A DNA stretch of 64,000 nt from Xanthobacter aminoxidans (GCF_023571765.1 NZ_JAMJXC010000018.1:1-64000); one strand, 5' to 3'. Numbered from the stretch's first letter, positions 36,532 through 44,475 are shown. The notes: generated by a model not told the origin, from the letters alone. A program made the numbers and translations.

Positions 36532-37263
36532 ATGTCTCAGGTTCCGCCGCGCAACTCCGCCCTCGCCGACCGGCGCGTCGTCGTCATCGGCGGCACCAAG
36601 GGCATCGGCTTCGCCACGGCCGAGGCTGCGGTGGCGGAGGGGGCCGAGGTGGTGGTGGCGAGCCGGGACGCGGCGCGCGTTGCCGGAGCGGTGGAGCGTC
36701 TGGGCGCCAGAGCGTCCGGCGCCAGCCTCGACATCGCCGATGCCGAAGCGGTGGCGCGCTTCTTCGGGCAGGTGGGGCCGTTCGACCACCTCGTGACGAC
36801 GGCGGCGCACGTGGTGCGCAAGCCGCTTCTGGAGGCGGACCTCGCCGAGGCCCGCGCCTCTTTCGATTCCAAGTTCTGGGGGCAGGTGAATGCGGTGCGC
36901 TCCGGCGCGCCGCTGATCCGGGCGGGCGGCTCCATCGTTCTGGTGTCGGGCATCTCCAGCCGCCGGGGCATCGGCACGATGGCCTTTCCCGCTGCCATTA
37001 ACGGCGCCGTGGAGGCACTGGCGCGCAGCCTCGCGGTGTCGCTGGCGCCGATCCGCGTGAATGCGGTTTCGCCGGGCTATATCGATACGCCCGGCCATGG
37101 CGGGCCGGAGCGGGCGGCGACGCTGGCCCGGGTCGCGGCTGCCATTCCCGCCGGGCGGCCGGGCCGGCCGGAGGAGGTGGCGCAGGCCATCCTCTATCTC
37201 CTCACCAACCCCTTCTCCACCGGCACCGTGCTCGACATCGACGGCGGCCACCTCGCCGCGTGA
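36532..37263 (+). CDS. SDR-family oxidoreductase with altered active site
   Basis: This is a 243-residue short-chain dehydrogenase-like protein with cofactor motif GGTKGIG near residue 19 and C-terminal RVNAVSPGYIDTPG. The usual YxxxK is missing: the aligned stretch reads FPAAINGAVEAL, with Pro and Asn in the Tyr and Lys positions. The protein at 16625 shows the same loss in the same operon position, after transporters and monooxygenases. It ends the 26773-37263 run. Confidence 0.82.
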   Translation: MSQVPPRNSALADRRVVVIGGTKGIGFATAEAAVAEGAEVVVASRDAARVAGAVERLGARASGASLDIADAEAVARFFGQVGPFDHLVTTAAHVVRKPLLEADLAEARASFDSKFWGQVNAVRSGAPLIRAGGSIVLVSGISSRRGIGTMAFPAAINGAVEALARSLAVSLAPIRVNAVSPGYIDTPGHGGPERAATLARVAAAIPAGRPGRPEEVAQAILYLLTNPFSTGTVLDIDGGHLAA

Positions 37264-37348
37264 GATGGCTGGGCTTTACGTTGCGTCCGCTCACGAGCCG
37301 CGCGGGATGTTCTCGCGTTGCCACGCTCAGGCGCCGCGCGGGCTTTGG

Positions 37349-37372
37349 GGCCGGCGAAGGCCTCCGCCGGCC
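37349..37372. terminator. Near-palindromic hairpin between convergent genes
   Basis: GGCCGGCG pairs with CGCCGGCC around an inner AAGGCCT core, making a 24-base near-perfect palindrome. It sits between the SDR stop (37263) and the end of the convergent rhodanese gene (37380). It has no T run, so it is only a plausible terminator. Confidence 0.4.
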
Positions 37373-37379
37373 GGCCGCC

Positions 37380-38978
37380 TCACACCACCAGCCGGAAGCC
37401 GGCGCCGCCTTCCGCCGCCACCTGTCCGGGAAGCTGCTCCTCCCAGCCGAGATAAGTGCGCATGGCGTCCGGATTGCCGTCGTGGCGGTCGTGCGCCCAG
37501 AATAGGTAATCGATGCGCTCGGCATCCGGCGGGCTGGCAGGGCTCGCCTCCACCGGCAGGCCTGCGGCCCGCCACGCCGCAAGGCCGCCGTCCACCGCGA
37601 CGATCCGCGCCGCGCCGAGGCCGACGAGATCAAGCGCGGCAAGATCGGCAACGCCGGGATCGGCAGCGAACAGCACGAGGGCGGGCGCCGCCAGCACGTC
37701 CGCAGCAAGGCCTGCAACGCGCGGCCGGATGGTCCACAGAGCCCCGGCCGCATGGCCCGCGCGATAGGCGGCGCTGGCATCGAGCGAGAGCGCCCGCGAG
37801 CCGGCCTTCAGCAAGGCCGCCGCCTCCTGCGCGGAGACGCGGGGAGCGGCCGGGACCGCCGCCTTCGCCGCATCGACCACCCGGGCAATGTCGTCCGGCT
37901 TTCCATCGAACACGTGCACGTCCTCGCCCAGTTGGATCAGCCAGTGGGCGGCGAGGCGCGCGCGGACGCCATCGGCGTCGATGAGCACGATGCGCGCGTG
38001 CTGCACCCCCACCCATCTGTCGAGCGACTGCACCAGCTGCCCGCCCGGCGCGGGCACGGCGCCGGCCACGGGCTGGGCCGCGCGGTCTTCGGCGGTGCGC
38101 AGGTCGAAAAGGAAGGTGGTGCGCCCGCCTGCCTCGGCACCGCGCCAGCGGGCGAGGGTCGCAGCATCCACCAGCGGCACGCCGAACCTTTTGCGGACGG
38201 CCTCGGCGCGCGCGCGCGCGGTGGGAAGATCGGCGACCGGCGCGACGGGAACAGCACCGGAATCGAGCGCCAGCCCGGCGAGGCGCCAGCCCTGCGTGCC
38301 CCCCTTCAGCGCAACCACGCGATTGGGCACCTGCGCATCGATCAGGCTCTGCGCACCGATGATGCCCCGCGTGCGACCGGCACAGGAGACGACGACCAGC
38401 TGGTCCTGCGCGCGGACGAAGGCATCGAACTTTTCCACCAGTTCCGCCCCGGGGCAACTGATTGCGCCGGGCACGTGGAAGCGGGCGAATTCCTCCGGGG
38501 TGCGGCTGTCGAGGATCACCAGATCCACGCCCTCCCCCTTCAGGCGGGCGAGTTCGCCGGCCTCAATGGCCGGGGTATGGAACGCATGTTCCACCACCTC
38601 GGCGAAAGCCTTCAGGCGGCTGTTGACGCTTTTGTAGACCTCGTAGCCGGCCGCCACCCACGCCGCGACGCCGCCCTCCACGGCGGCAAGGTCGCTGTAG
38701 CCCAGCGCCGCCAGCCGCTGCGCGGCCTTCACCGCGAGGCCGTCGCCCTCGTCCAGCAGAACGACCGGGGTCGCAAGGCGCGGAACCAGCGCGCCGATGT
38801 CCAGCTCCAGCCGGCTGTAGGGCGCGTTGACGGCGAAGAAGGGGTGGCCCTCGCCGAACTGGCCCTCCTCGCGCACATCGAGGAAGGCGATCTCCCCGGT
38901 GCCGCGCAGGGCCGCCTGCACGTCGTGAGGGGACAGGAGGCGGATGGCGGCGGAGGGCGTGGGGGCGGGGAAGGTCAT
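37380..38978 (-). CDS. Second four-domain rhodanese (sulfurtransferase)
   Basis: This 532-residue protein aligns with the 17403-19040 protein over its whole length. It has four rhodanese-like domains, at about residues 12-112, 135-240, 275-375 and 390-490. The active loop CAGRTRG with Cys199 is in domain 2. The corresponding loops in domains 1, 3 and 4 (DEGDGLA, DADGVRA, ADPGVAD) lack cysteine. It shares the C-terminal feature of an aromatic, acidic tail (YLFWAHDRHDG; the paralogue ends with a similar RH-rich stretch). It is transcribed with the class II aldolase upstream at 39040-39867. The start MTFPAPT at 38978 was chosen because the longer reading reaches back into the aldolase. Confidence 0.85.
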   Translation of the reverse strand: MTFPAPTPSAAIRLLSPHDVQAALRGTGEIAFLDVREEGQFGEGHPFFAVNAPYSRLELDIGALVPRLATPVVLLDEGDGLAVKAAQRLAALGYSDLAAVEGGVAAWVAAGYEVYKSVNSRLKAFAEVVEHAFHTPAIEAGELARLKGEGVDLVILDSRTPEEFARFHVPGAISCPGAELVEKFDAFVRAQDQLVVVSCAGRTRGIIGAQSLIDAQVPNRVVALKGGTQGWRLAGLALDSGAVPVAPVADLPTARARAEAVRKRFGVPLVDAATLARWRGAEAGGRTTFLFDLRTAEDRAAQPVAGAVPAPGGQLVQSLDRWVGVQHARIVLIDADGVRARLAAHWLIQLGEDVHVFDGKPDDIARVVDAAKAAVPAAPRVSAQEAAALLKAGSRALSLDASAAYRAGHAAGALWTIRPRVAGLAADVLAAPALVLFAADPGVADLAALDLVGLGAARIVAVDGGLAAWRAAGLPVEASPASPPDAERIDYLFWAHDRHDGNPDAMRTYLGWEEQLPGQVAAEGGAGFRLVV

Positions 38979-39039
38979 CGGCAGGTTCCTGGGGGCGCCG
39001 GTTGGCGCGGAATGCGGGAAGGGGTCGCGGAGCGGGCGT

Positions 39040-39867
39040 TCAGTCGCGATAGTCCGGCTCGCGCCGGTCGAGCAGGCGGCGCAGGGCGGCGAAATGCAGC
39101 TCCGCACCGTGGGGCTTCTGGCCGGGGGCGGCGGTCTTCTGGCCGGCCTGCAACAGCCCGGCGCGATACTGGGCCTGCGCCTTCTCCACGAGGGGCGCCG
39201 GCACCTGCTTCAGCGGGCGACCGGTCCACAAGGCGTAGAGCTGCACCTGGCAGGCGCGTTCCAGCGCGAACAGCCGGTCATAGGCCTCTGCCGTGGTGCG
39301 GCCGGTGACGATGACGCCGTGATGGGCGAGGAACAGGATCTTCTTGTCCGGCCCCAGCAGCGCCGCCAGCCGCTCGCCCTCCTCCGGCTCGCGGGCAAGG
39401 CCGGTATAGGCGTCGTCATAGACGATCTCGTCGATGAGCAGGATCTCGGTCTGGCCCACCGGCAACAGGCGGTTGTCTTCCAGCCGCGTCAGCGCCGTCG
39501 CGTAGGGCATGTGGGTGTGCAGCACCACCTGATGCTCGGGATGGAGGCGATGGATCGGTGCATGGATGCAATAGGCCGAGCGCTGGATCTCCCCCTCGCC
39601 GGCGATCAGCCGTCCGTCATAGCCCACGGTGAGGAGCCCGCTCGCCGTCACCTCCGACCAGTGCAGACCGAACGGCGGCAGCAGAAAGGCGTCGTCCCGT
39701 CCCGGCACCGCGATGGTGAGGTGATTGTAGATGCCCTGGTCGAAGCCATGCCAGACGGCGAGCCGATGGGCCGCCGCCAGATCCTCGCGGGCGGCCTGCT
39801 CCTCAGGGGAAAATTGGGGCGTGGCAACGCGTTGCGCGGCGACGGGGGAGCGTGCGGAAGCTGGCAT
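39040..39867 (-). CDS. Class II aldolase/adducin family protein
   Basis: This is a 275-residue protein with the class II aldolase fold: NHLTIAVPGRDDAFLLPPFGLHWSEV, the metal-binding HTHMPYATAL and a later HHGVIVTG. In aldolases of this family such histidines bind a divalent metal. Substrate class is not readable from the sequence, and relatives include fuculose-phosphate aldolase and methylthioribulose-phosphate dehydratase. The latter makes a role in thioether metabolism conceivable. The gene is the first of the leftward unit with rhodanese 2, and operator site E is 12 bases upstream of its ATG. Confidence 0.8.
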   Translation of the reverse strand: MPASARSPVAAQRVATPQFSPEEQAAREDLAAAHRLAVWHGFDQGIYNHLTIAVPGRDDAFLLPPFGLHWSEVTASGLLTVGYDGRLIAGEGEIQRSAYCIHAPIHRLHPEHQVVLHTHMPYATALTRLEDNRLLPVGQTEILLIDEIVYDDAYTGLAREPEEGERLAALLGPDKKILFLAHHGVIVTGRTTAEAYDRLFALERACQVQLYALWTGRPLKQVPAPLVEKAQAQYRAGLLQAGQKTAAPGQKPHGAELHFAALRRLLDRREPDYRD

Positions 39868-39878
39868 GGAATTTCTTA

Positions 39879-39895
39879 TTGATAATTTCGATAGA
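39879..39895. promoter_or_regulatory. Candidate sulfur-locus operator, site E, in a divergent promoter
   Basis: TTGAT-AATTTCG-ATAGA matches the shared dyad at eight of ten arm positions. It lies 12 bases in front of the aldolase start on the minus strand and ~100 bases in front of the rightward substrate-binding protein gene. A bound protein here would cover the aldolase translation-initiation region. Confidence 0.52.
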
Positions 39896-39996
39896 CAAAA
39901 TCAGTATCATGACAATCGGCCTCTTGGAAGGTCCGCTCGGCAGAATGGCGCGCGGCACCCGGCCGGTCTCTCCTCCCGCATCCACAAGGCAGGGTC

Positions 39997-41604
39997 ATGC
40001 GCTCAGGTGCCCTCAAGCTGTTTGCCGTCGCGGCTGCTTTCATCGGCTTGCTTCCCGCGACGGTCCTCGCCCAGACAGGCCGATCCGAAAGGACGCCGAA
40101 GCGCGGCAGCACGCTCGTCACCATCATCCAGCCCGAGCCGACGGTGCTGACCACCACCGTGAACAACCAGTTCTCCAACGGCGCCGTCTCGGTGAACATC
40201 TACGACGGCCTCGTCTCTTACGACGACGCGCTCGGGCTGAAGCCGGCGCTGGCGGAAAGCTGGGAGATCTCGCCGGACAAGCTGACCCTCACCTTCCATC
40301 TCAGGCACGGCGTAAAGTGGCACGACGGCGCCCCCTTCACGTCAGCGGACGTGCGCTTCAGCGCGCTGGAGATCTGGAAGAAGGTGCACTCGCGCGGCCG
40401 TCTGACCTTCGCCGAACTGGAGGATGTGGAGACGCCCGACGCCTATACCGCCATTTTCCGCTTTCGCGCGCCCTCCCTCGTCGTGCTGTCGGCGCTGAAC
40501 GCCTGGGAGGGGCAGGTGCTGCCGAAGCATCTCTATGAGAACACCGACATCCTGAAGAACCCGCACAATGTGGAGCCGGTCGGCACCGGGCCTTTCAAGT
40601 TCAAGTCCTGGACCAAGGGCGAGGCCATCGAACTGGAGCGCAATGCGGACTATTGGGATGCGGGAAAGCCCTATCTCGACCGGGTGATCTACCGCTTCAT
40701 TCCGGACGGCGGCGCGCGGGCGGCGGCGATCGAGATCGGCGACGTGGGCTATGCCGCCTTCGATCCCGTGCCGTTCGCCGACATCGAGCGGGTGCGCAAG
40801 CTGCCCAACCTCAAGGTGGAATCCCGCGGCTACGAGTGGAACGCCAAATACTATTTCCTCGAGTTCAACCTCAGGAACCCGATCCTGGCCGACATTCGCG
40901 TGCGGCGCGCCTTCGCCCATGCCATCGACCGGCAGGGGCTCGCCGATACGGTGTGGTTCGGCCTCGTGACGCCGGCCACCGGGCCGATCCCCTCCTCCGC
41001 CAAGGCCTTCTACACCGCGGACGTTCCGACCTACGCCTTCGATCCCAAAGAGGCCGAGCGGCTTCTGGACGAGGCCGGCTACAAGCGCGGCGCCAATGGC
41101 GTGCGCTTTTCCATCAATCAGGACTTCCAGCCCTTCAACGAGAATTTCCGCAAGACCGCCGAATACATCCGCCAGAACCTGAAGCGCGTGGGCGTCGAAG
41201 TGAACGTGCGCTCGCAGGATCTCGGCGCCTTCGTGCGGCGCGTCTATGGCTCCTATGACTTCGACATTAATACGGGGCAGTTCTCCGTGTTCATCGATCC
41301 CGAGCTGGGTCTGCTGCGGCAGTTCTGGTCGAAATCCATCGCGCCCGGCATCCCCTGGACCAATGCATCGGGCTATGCCGACCCGGGCACGGACAAGGTG
41401 ATCGAGGCCATCAAGAGCGCCGCCGATCCGGAACAACGTGTCGCCCTGTTCCACGAGTTGCAGCGCCGCGTGCAGCGCGACCTGCCGGTACTGCCGCTCC
41501 TCGAACTGAAACAGTTCACCGTCTACAACACCAGGGTCCGTGGCGTTTCGGTCCGGCCGGACGGGGCCATGTCCTCGCTTAAGGATATCTGGCTTGCCGA
41601 ATAG
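39997..41604 (+). CDS. Third Dpp/Opp-type substrate-binding protein
   Basis: This is a 535-residue SBP_bac_5 protein with a Sec-type signal (LKLFAVAAAFIGLLPATVLAQ). The familiar blocks include VKWHDGAPFTSADVRFSALEI, PKHLYENTDILKNPHNVEP and LERNADYWDAGKPYLDRVIY. It is monocistronic, with no transporter genes beside it, and so is an orphan that could dock with the importer at 29693-33634. It has two methionines in total and no cysteine. Confidence 0.87.
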   Translation: MRSGALKLFAVAAAFIGLLPATVLAQTGRSERTPKRGSTLVTIIQPEPTVLTTTVNNQFSNGAVSVNIYDGLVSYDDALGLKPALAESWEISPDKLTLTFHLRHGVKWHDGAPFTSADVRFSALEIWKKVHSRGRLTFAELEDVETPDAYTAIFRFRAPSLVVLSALNAWEGQVLPKHLYENTDILKNPHNVEPVGTGPFKFKSWTKGEAIELERNADYWDAGKPYLDRVIYRFIPDGGARAAAIEIGDVGYAAFDPVPFADIERVRKLPNLKVESRGYEWNAKYYFLEFNLRNPILADIRVRRAFAHAIDRQGLADTVWFGLVTPATGPIPSSAKAFYTADVPTYAFDPKEAERLLDEAGYKRGANGVRFSINQDFQPFNENFRKTAEYIRQNLKRVGVEVNVRSQDLGAFVRRVYGSYDFDINTGQFSVFIDPELGLLRQFWSKSIAPGIPWTNASGYADPGTDKVIEAIKSAADPEQRVALFHELQRRVQRDLPVLPLLELKQFTVYNTRVRGVSVRPDGAMSSLKDIWLAE

Positions 41605-41627
41605 GCGCGGCAGGCAGAACGAAAAAA

Positions 41628-41658
41628 TCCCCGGCGGGTCGCGAGGGACCCCCGGGGA
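41628..41658. terminator. Hairpin between convergent genes with oligo-A upstream
   Basis: TCCCCGG-C-GGGTC (41628-41640) pairs with GGGACCC-CCGGGGA (41645-41658). The stem is preceded by AAAAAA on the plus strand, so on the minus strand it is a standard GC stem followed by TTTTTT. It lies 105 bases beyond the stop of the leftward small gene and 24 beyond the rightward gene. Confidence 0.65.
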
Positions 41659-41762
41659 TAAGTTGCGGGAGAACTCTGGAAACAGCGGCCGCAGGGGCCG
41701 CCGGATGCCGGACCATCTCGCCGGGGCCAGGAACCCCGGCGGCGGAAACCCGGCGGGAGAGG

Positions 41763-42020
41763 TCACCCGGGCCAGGGCCTGAGCGCGCGCGGGCTCAGCC
41801 GTTCGAGAGAGGCGAGGCAGCGCGCGGCGATCCGCATGTCGCCGATGGAGGCGAACAGGCGGCCGTCGATATCGTTGAACAGGTGATCGCAGGCGTGAAA
41901 AAGAAAGCCCTCGGAATGGCGCGAGGCGAGCCCGGCGCGCCGGCCTGCGACGGACAAGACGAGGATGCCGGCGGACGCCGGGATACCCGATGGGTCGCTC
42001 GATCTGTCTGCGTCGGCCAT
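41763..42020 (-). CDS. Small protein of unknown function divergent from the Rrf2 gene
   Basis: This is an 85-residue protein starting MADADRSSDPSG, with a very good ribosome-binding site (GGAGGGCGATC) on the minus strand. The body looks like a folded domain (ILVLSVAGRRAGLASRHSEG, then FLFHACDHLFNDIDGRLFASIGD) rather than GC-driven noise, and it ends in a Leu/Arg-rich helix. I recognise no family. It is divergent from the Rrf2 regulator across operator site F, and an intrinsic terminator follows. A longer in-frame reading reaching back to 42725 is antisense to the regulator and was not accepted. Confidence 0.6.
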   Translation of the reverse strand: MADADRSSDPSGIPASAGILVLSVAGRRAGLASRHSEGFLFHACDHLFNDIDGRLFASIGDMRIAARCLASLERLSPRALRPWPG

Positions 42021-42104
42021 GATCGCCCTCCGGGCTTTGCGCGCCGCTCCGGCATTCCCGCCCGAAGGGAGCCCCCTCAGGCGATACGTTTTAAATTTAC
42101 TTAT

Positions 42105-42121
42105 TCTATCGATTCGATCAA
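42105..42121. promoter_or_regulatory. Candidate sulfur-locus operator, site F, upstream of the Rrf2 regulator
   Basis: TCTAT-CGATTCG-ATCAA has an exact left arm and three of five bases in the right arm. It lies in the AT-rich island 42091-42130, 140 bases upstream of the regulator and 85 bases upstream of the divergent small gene. Presence here is consistent with autoregulation. Confidence 0.5.
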
Positions 42122-42260
42122 TTATAAAATGCGTCGCAGCAGGGCGCTGCATTTTCTCCTCGCTGGAGCGCGTCATGATCGAGCCGATCCGCACCTGGGA
42201 TCCCCCTTGTCTTTCCGGTCGGACCTGTCCCGGTCCCCTCGCGCGGGCCGCCTGAGCGCC

Positions 42261-42707
42261 ATGCTGACCAAGAAGGGCAAGTATGGCCTCAAGGCCGCGG
42301 TCTTCCTCGCGCACCAGCCCGAGGGCAAGGCGCTGCAGGTGGCCGAGATCGCCGACGCCAACCACATCCCGAAGAAATTCCTGGACGTGATCCTCGGCGA
42401 GATGCGCCACGCCGGATTCCTCCTGAGCCGCAAGGGCAAGAGCGGCGGCTATCGGCTCGCGCGGGGGGCGGACCAGATCAACGTGGGCGCCCTCATCCGC
42501 GCCCTCGACGGGCCGCTCGCGCCCCTGCCCTGCGTCGGCGGTTCGGACTATCTGCCGTGTCCCGATTGCGATGGCCCGAACTGCACCATCCGCCTGCTGA
42601 TGGCGAAGGCCTATGCCGCCATAAGGGAGGTGATGGACGACTGCTCCCTCGCCGACCTGCGCGACATTTCCGGCGACCGGCTCCAGGCCTTCGTCGACTA
42701 CATCTGA
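42261..42707 (+). CDS. Rrf2-family transcriptional regulator (CymR-like)
   Basis: This is a 148-residue protein starting MLTKKGKYGLKAAVFLA, the typical Rrf2 N-terminus. The winged helix-turn-helix (~residues 1-60; VAEIADANHIPKKFLDVILGEMRHAG) is followed by RKGKSGGYRLAR. A cysteine-rich linker (C-x8-C-x2-C-x4-C, ~residues 94-111) could hold an iron-sulfur cluster or sense thiols. In Gram-positive bacteria the Rrf2 protein CymR represses sulfur-acquisition genes when cysteine is plentiful. Given its position and site F, this is the best candidate for the regulator of the surrounding locus, although this is inference. Confidence 0.88.
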   Translation: MLTKKGKYGLKAAVFLAHQPEGKALQVAEIADANHIPKKFLDVILGEMRHAGFLLSRKGKSGGYRLARGADQINVGALIRALDGPLAPLPCVGGSDYLPCPDCDGPNCTIRLLMAKAYAAIREVMDDCSLADLRDISGDRLQAFVDYI

Positions 42708-42800
42708 GCGCGCCCCTGTCCCCAAGCGACGGCGAGGCCGCGTCGGCGTACCTGCTCATATCGTGGGCATAACGCCGCCACATTGCGCATCAGAATAAAA

Positions 42801-42817
42801 TACATAGACTGAATTGA
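42801..42817. promoter_or_regulatory. Candidate sulfur-locus operator, site G
   Basis: TACAT-AGACTGA-ATTGA matches eight of ten arm positions. It ends only 15 bases before the ATG at 42833, just upstream of the ribosome-binding site AGGAG, so any promoter must lie upstream of it. A protein bound here would block elongation or initiation, which favours a repressor. Confidence 0.5.
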
Positions 42818-42832
42818 AATTAGGAGAACCCC

Positions 42833-43399
42833 ATGTCGCGCCTGCCCCTTCGCTCGTTGAATGATGCCCCCACTGAGGCGAAGGATCTGCTGACGGCGGC
42901 CGAGGCGCGCAATGGCTTCCTGCCCAATCTCCTGCGCGTGCTCGCGAACGCGCCCACTGCGCTGGAGACCTATCTGACCGTTTCCGGCATCAATGCCCGC
43001 GGCTCCCTCTCCCTTGCGGAGCGCGAGGCGGTGCAGATCACCGCGGCGGCGGAGCATGGCTGCGGCTTCTGCGTCGCCGGCCATACGGCCATCGTCACCA
43101 AGGCGGGGCTGGACCCGGCGATCATCGCCGCGCTGCGCGAGCGGGGGCATGTGCCGGATACGCGGCTGGAGGCGGTGGCCCGCTTCACCAAGGCCGTCAT
43201 CGCCAGCCGTGGCCGGGTTGAGGATGCCGACCTCGCCGATTTCCGCACCGCCGGCTTCGACGACAAGGCAGCGCTGGAGGTGGTGCTGGGGGTGAGCCTC
43301 GCCACCCTCTGCAACTTCGCCAACAATCTGGGCGCCCCACCCCTCAATCCGCAGCTCGAGCCGTTCCGCTGGGACGCGCCCCGCGAGAGCGCCGCATGA
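42833..43399 (+). CDS. AhpD/carboxymuconolactone decarboxylase-like protein
   Basis: This is a 188-residue all-helical protein with the CMD/AhpD domain. The AhpD-type redox motif CGFCVAGH (E-x6-C-x2-C-x3-H, ~residues 75-85) is present, which suggests alkylhydroperoxidase or disulfide-reductase-like chemistry. In this place it could protect against peroxides from uncoupled flavin oxygenases or reduce a sulfur species. It leads the 42833-47290 operon and overlaps the next gene by 4 bases. Confidence 0.85.
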   Translation: MSRLPLRSLNDAPTEAKDLLTAAEARNGFLPNLLRVLANAPTALETYLTVSGINARGSLSLAEREAVQITAAAEHGCGFCVAGHTAIVTKAGLDPAIIAALRERGHVPDTRLEAVARFTKAVIASRGRVEDADLADFRTAGFDDKAALEVVLGVSLATLCNFANNLGAPPLNPQLEPFRWDAPRESAA

Positions 43400-44475
43400 T
43401 GGCGGACGCGCTCGATTCCTCGCTTGCCACCTGGCTGGAGGACAACGCCCCTCAGCTCGATGCCGATGCGGGCGCCGCTGCCGCTGTCCTGCCGCGCCTC
43501 GCCGCTGCCGACGTCTTCGCCATCGGCGTGCCGCAGGCGGCGGGCGGCGCGGGCGGGCGCGCCATCGACGTGGTGGAAGCGATCGCCGACGTCTCCGCGC
43601 ATTCGCTGGCCGCCGGCTTCGTCTTCTGGGGTCACCGCACCTATGTGGAATACCTGCTCCAGAGCCCCAATACGGACCTGGCCGGACGCCTTTTGCCGGA
43701 TCTGCTGCACGGGCGCGTCGCCGGCGCGACGGGGCTGTCCAATGCCATGAAGTTCCTCGCTGGCCTGGAAGACCTTCAGGTGACGGCGCGCCGCGAAGGC
43801 GAGGGCTTCCGGCTCGACGGCAGGCTGCCGTGGGTGACGAACCTTGCGCCCGATGCCTTCCATCTCGCCGCCGCGGTCGCCCATGCAGACCGTCCCGGCG
43901 CCTTCGTCGCGTCCCTCGCGGCGGAGGATGCGGGCATCGAACGCTCGGCGGATCTCGACCTCATCGGCCTGCGTGCGACCAACACGGCGGCGGTGGCGCT
44001 CACGGGCGTTCGCATCGATCCGGATCGCGTGATCGCGGCGGATGCCCACGCCTGGTTGCCCAAGGTGCGCCCAGCCTTCCTCTCCTTCCAGTGCGGCATG
44101 TCCATCGGCCTCGCGCGCCGGTCCATCGCGGCGGCGCGGGAAGCCGCGGGCGCGGGCCGCCACATCCTCACCGAGCCGCTCGCCACGCTCGCCGCCGCGC
44201 TGCGCGTTCAGGAGCGCGCGCTGGCCGAGGGGCTGGAGACGGGGGCCTTCGAGACCCAGCCGGCGGCCCTGTTCCGCATTCGCATCGCCCTCGCCGAGAT
44301 CGTGGCCGAAGCCATCGGCCTCGAATTGCAGGCGACAGGCGGGCGGGCCTATCTCACCGCCGCCGGCGCCGCTTTCGCCCGCCGCTGGCGGGAAGCGGCC
44401 TTCGTGCCCGTCATCACGCCCAGCCTCGTGCAGCTGAAGACGGCGCTCGCCGCGCAGCGCCAGAGCGCAGCATGA
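43396..44475 (+). CDS. Acyl-CoA-dehydrogenase-like protein, divergent
   Basis: This 359-residue protein is shorter and more divergent than the DszC-like enzymes at 8632, 26773 and 47541. The acyl-CoA dehydrogenase layout is visible in FAIGVPQAAGGAGGRAIDVVEAI, LDGRLPWVTNLAPDAFHLAA and LIGLRATNTAAVALTGVRI, but the LDRHWRN ending is missing. It may be a flavin-dependent oxidase or dehydrogenase, or a degenerate monooxygenase. It overlaps both neighbouring genes by 4 bases. It retains a cysteine and several methionines, unlike the other three. Confidence 0.75.
   Translation: MMADALDSSLATWLEDNAPQLDADAGAAAAVLPRLAAADVFAIGVPQAAGGAGGRAIDVVEAIADVSAHSLAAGFVFWGHRTYVEYLLQSPNTDLAGRLLPDLLHGRVAGATGLSNAMKFLAGLEDLQVTARREGEGFRLDGRLPWVTNLAPDAFHLAAAVAHADRPGAFVASLAAEDAGIERSADLDLIGLRATNTAAVALTGVRIDPDRVIAADAHAWLPKVRPAFLSFQCGMSIGLARRSIAAAREAAGAGRHILTEPLATLAAALRVQERALAEGLETGAFETQPAALFRIRIALAEIVAEAIGLELQATGGRAYLTAAGAAFARRWREAAFVPVITPSLVQLKTALAAQRQSAA

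Noticed and set aside
41763-42725. A 320-codon minus-strand reading spanning the Rrf2 gene
   Set aside because: Only its last 85 codons, with their own ATG and ribosome-binding site, look like protein. The rest is antisense to a confident Rrf2 gene.
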